Source: Channa striata
Taxonomy: Eukaryota; Chordata; Actinopteri; Anabantiformes; Channidae
DNA length: 64,000 bases
Reading direction: 5' to 3'
NCBI GenBank assembly: GCA_033026295.1
Contig: CM065168.1
Coordinates: 38,018,875 to 38,082,874, forward strand
Positions 61,170 through 64,000 of this stretch are shown one piece after another (position 1 is the first letter of the stretch; every line of letters starts with the position of its first letter). A program made the position numbers and the translations under genes. The notes under the pieces were generated by a model. It ran no database searches. It was not told the DNA's origin and worked only from the letters and a program-made list of their open reading frames with translations.

Positions 61170-63300
61170 AAAAAAAAAGACACATCATTATCTATTTGAC
61201 CCAGTACTACATAAATTCCATCCTTTAGCCTGACAGCTAGACGTTTTTGGACATGCCCTTCAAACCAATAAGAGAAGACCAGTTATTTCTGCTTAACTTT
61301 AAATTTAGTAGATTTTTTGATACTGTAATTTCAGAAGAATAAGCTTGAAGGACTAGGGAGAGCACAGCAGAAAATTCTGGAGAAGGGAGAGATTGGTGTT
61401 GTGCTGTGGCTTTAGGGTTTTTCGTGTCCATTCTCATTTTTCAGTCTCTTAATTTCTCCTTGAACTTTCAGTGGCAGAACAGCTAAAGGTTGGGTGTAAT
61501 ATAGGCCTGGCCAAGCACCACAAAAGAAGACACTGAGTAATCAATGGATGACTCAAAGAGTACAAGCAGTCATTGCATGCAAAGGAAATGCAAACAAAGA
61601 ACTAAACTTAACAGGTTTCCACAACATAATACTGCCACTTTCCAGACATTAAGGTATCCTGAAATAGTAGTATTAGTTATTTAATGTCCCGTAGGCATAC
61701 TAACTAACTACACAGAAATGTCGGAAGAGGACAGTAAATTGTTATGAGAAGGCATAATAAGGATGGCAGACATCGTGATCACTTTTGAATCAGCTACATT
61801 TTGGACTAAAATTGTGGGGAGAACATTTTTGATAACTACTAAAATGACCAAACAATAGTTCTTTAATCAGAATGTTGACTAACTGATTCTATTATATACG
61901 CCACATGAATCATTTTACATAACAAAAAACACACACTGGAGTAGAACTGCAGTCTCCCTGGGAAAGGCCTCTACTTTGCACATTCAAAGTAGATACACTT
62001 GAATTGTATTAAAAATTCAAATGTATCTACATTTACTGATTCACAAAATTACTCTATGTTATTGTGATATTTTATTAACTTATTTTACAACACAAAAACA
62101 TTGTTAATCAGTTTACGTTGGTGCATCTTTATTTTTAAGTTTATGGAAAGTGGTATTTTTGCCAACTGACAAACCAGTTATGTTGAAAGTCAAATAAAGA
62201 CAAAGGTTCGGAAACATCACATCTTTAAAAGTAACATATTTAGTGTCAATGTAGCATGTGACATTCACCAAGAGTCATTCATTCATGAAAGGAAAGAATT
62301 AACGCAAAATACACACTAGTTATGGCAAGAAAGAGTTTTAGAGCACAGCCCAAAGCATTTGATCTCGAACAAGGCAACAGGATTAAACTGACATTTTAAA
62401 CAGCATGCCAGCATCTGGATCTGCATCAAAGGAGAGAGGTAGAACCATTTTGTTTTGTTGGCTTATGTATCGTGGGTGGAAGTAAATGGGGAAAACTGTT
62501 GAGGCCAAATCTAACAACACTGTCATTTAACACACAAACACAAATGAAAAGATGGATGGACTCCAAACATAGCTGTTGGGGAGAGTCAGTTTGTTGCCGT
62601 GGTTAATACCTTCTGACCAAAGTTCAAGAGAAAAGCTGTGTTGTTGCTGACGTTGACATTGTTCTTCAGATCTTTTAGATTGTGTGAATAAAAGGTGTAT
62701 TGTTCAGTGCTGGTGGTTCTACTGAAACTCTGCTTTGAATGCCTGTTTATTCATTCCTTTGCAGGTAAGAGTGCGGTTACAGGTTTTATTTTTTGTCTAT
62801 TTTGTAGCCGTAACGTTGTTGAAGTAATTCAGCAGACATTACTTTGTCTTTTTAATTTGTTTAAAAGGTGGATGTGGTGTTTTGAAAAAAATTTCGATTA
62901 ACATTGTTCATTGTGTCATTACTATAGTTGCTTCAGATGTACATGTCACAGACTGAAATGTCACTGCAGTGGACGCAGTTGTAGCAAGGACCAGATGTAA
63001 AAAAACTGAGTAGATTCATGAGAAATGCATATGTATTTGTTTATTCAGATTTATAAATACGCTCAAAGTTCTAGTTATCTTTTCTAATTCTTCATCATTA
63101 CAAAATGAGCACACGTGCATGAGCCCCATTTCCACTCCCCCAATATGCCATGAATGAAAATAAAAAGTTTCTAAACATTAGTTTGCATATCAAGCAGTCT
63201 CCTACTAACTGGGCATGCTGGGAAGCCCTCCAATAGAAGGTATGTTCTACAAGTACACACTATTTACAAGTGCCTGGCATAAAAGCACACATGAAGACTA
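61170..63300. repeat. Third, decayed copy of the segmental duplication flank
   Basis: Ordered short matches to copy 1: agacacatcattat (61178 vs 11490), the aactgacaaaccagttatgt block (62164 vs 12675), the aaatgaaaagatggatgg block (62543 vs 13402), the tgtcattactatagttgc block (62911 vs 13659), and the cagtttgcatat-like block (63178 vs 13900). The order is the same as in copies 1 and 2, so this is the left flank of another duplicon. Confidence 0.6.
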
Positions 63301-64000
63301 GGTTTTAACTCAGCTCAGTGTTTTTTATGCAGGTAGTGAGAATGCTCTTTGTAATTTTTGGCATTGGCGTGTTGACACTGTGCATTTCATTGTTTTAAGA
63401 GAATGTATCATTAGTTTGTTGATGAGTTTTTATAAACTCTTTACTAAAGAGGAGTAAATAATAATAGCAGAACACAATGAAAATGAAAGTGGTAAGAGAA
63501 TTTTTTTTACATAGGTTGTGGTCAGACATTTATACATTACATTTCACATCCATTCACCCTCTTACATTAATTTACATATTTCTACATGTGATCTTTTTTG
63601 CTGTTTCATTTGTGTCTTGGCCATATTATCAGCTTGGACACATTGTTGTAGGAAAACATTAATTATGTTCAGCTTTGTAAAACAATGTTACATCAACAGA
63701 CATATGACATTATTTTACTCATTTTGACTCATTATTCTCCAACATAGACAAGACAGTCAATAATTATGTGATGAAAGAATGATTTACACTCTAATTGACA
63801 CATCATTAAGTTAGTTTCCTTTTTTATTCTGTGGGGAAGCTACGGATTCACTGTCCTGATGGTTTTAAATTAGTTGTTCCAAAAGAATTGCATGAACACA
63901 GATGTCCTTTAGTCATGTAGTACTGTGATAGTAGACAGAAAGATTGCAAAATGATGTCAAATAAATTTAAATAAATGGATAGTGTGTGTTGTCAGGGAAG
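63301..64000. other. Right edge, nothing recognised
   Basis: AT-rich sequence without a supported gene. By comparison with copies 1 and 2 it should lead towards a mucin gene 3' end outside the window. Confidence 0.4.

Noticed and set aside
1..64000. CRISPR arrays, rRNA, tRNA genes, operons or prophage
   Set aside because: The only tRNA-like sequences are SINE heads, the repeats are coding minisatellite or microsatellite, and genes have GT-AG introns, so a prokaryotic reading is excluded.

Overview
This window looks like a teleost fish nuclear genome. It is AT-rich and intron-bearing, and it is full of remnants typical of fish: Tc1/mariner transposons, RTE-, L2/Rex- and R2/R4-type LINEs, tRNA-derived SINEs, solo LTRs, a retroviral remnant and microsatellites. 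I see no rRNA, tRNA, CRISPR or bacterial-type features. The protein-coding content I can support is one family of SEA-domain, GPI-anchored, mucin-like surface proteins.

There are three paralogues. Gene A (+ strand, 1-2512) enters from the left with its 5' end missing. It encodes a SEA-like domain, a short Thr-rich linker, a second SEA domain and a GPI-anchor signal, and its eight visible exons splice to an exactly divisible 1026 coding bases. Gene B (- strand, 21381-18387) and gene C (- strand, 55535-41079) share one five-exon plan: a signal-peptide exon, one Thr/Pro mucin exon, then three small exons (62, 149 and 89 nt) that finish the SEA domain and the GPI signal. The mucin exon is about 0.68 kb in B and about 11.3 kb in C. 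In both genes it is broken by small indels, so each is either a damaged allele, a decaying gene or an assembly error in a repeat.

Genes B and C sit in two copies of a segmental duplication (about 10.9-21.6 kb and 26.7-55.6 kb). Much of the length difference comes from later insertions and from growth of the mucin repeat. Copy 2 carries a retroviral remnant with env and a 3' LTR (31.5-33.5 kb), a mosaic R2/R4-type LINE fragment with TA microsatellites (29.2-31.0 kb), a SINE, a 600-bp solo LTR with a 4-bp target duplication (34126-34725), a hAT-like fragment, a Tc1/mariner copy and an LTR-like intronic insert. A third, decayed copy of the duplicon flank lies at about 61.2-63.3 kb, which predicts another mucin paralogue just right of the window.

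Between the copies lie an almost full-length RTE-type LINE (21604-24630), inserted about 220 bp upstream of the gene B start codon with an 11-bp target duplication, and a truncated L2/Rex1-like LINE (25.1-26.2 kb). The stretches 2.7-8.6, 9.4-10.3, 57.1-58.4 and 63.3-64 kb hold only short repeat tails or nothing I can recognise.

The working picture is a locus of secreted or surface mucins that evolves by tandem duplication, repeat expansion and transposon invasion.
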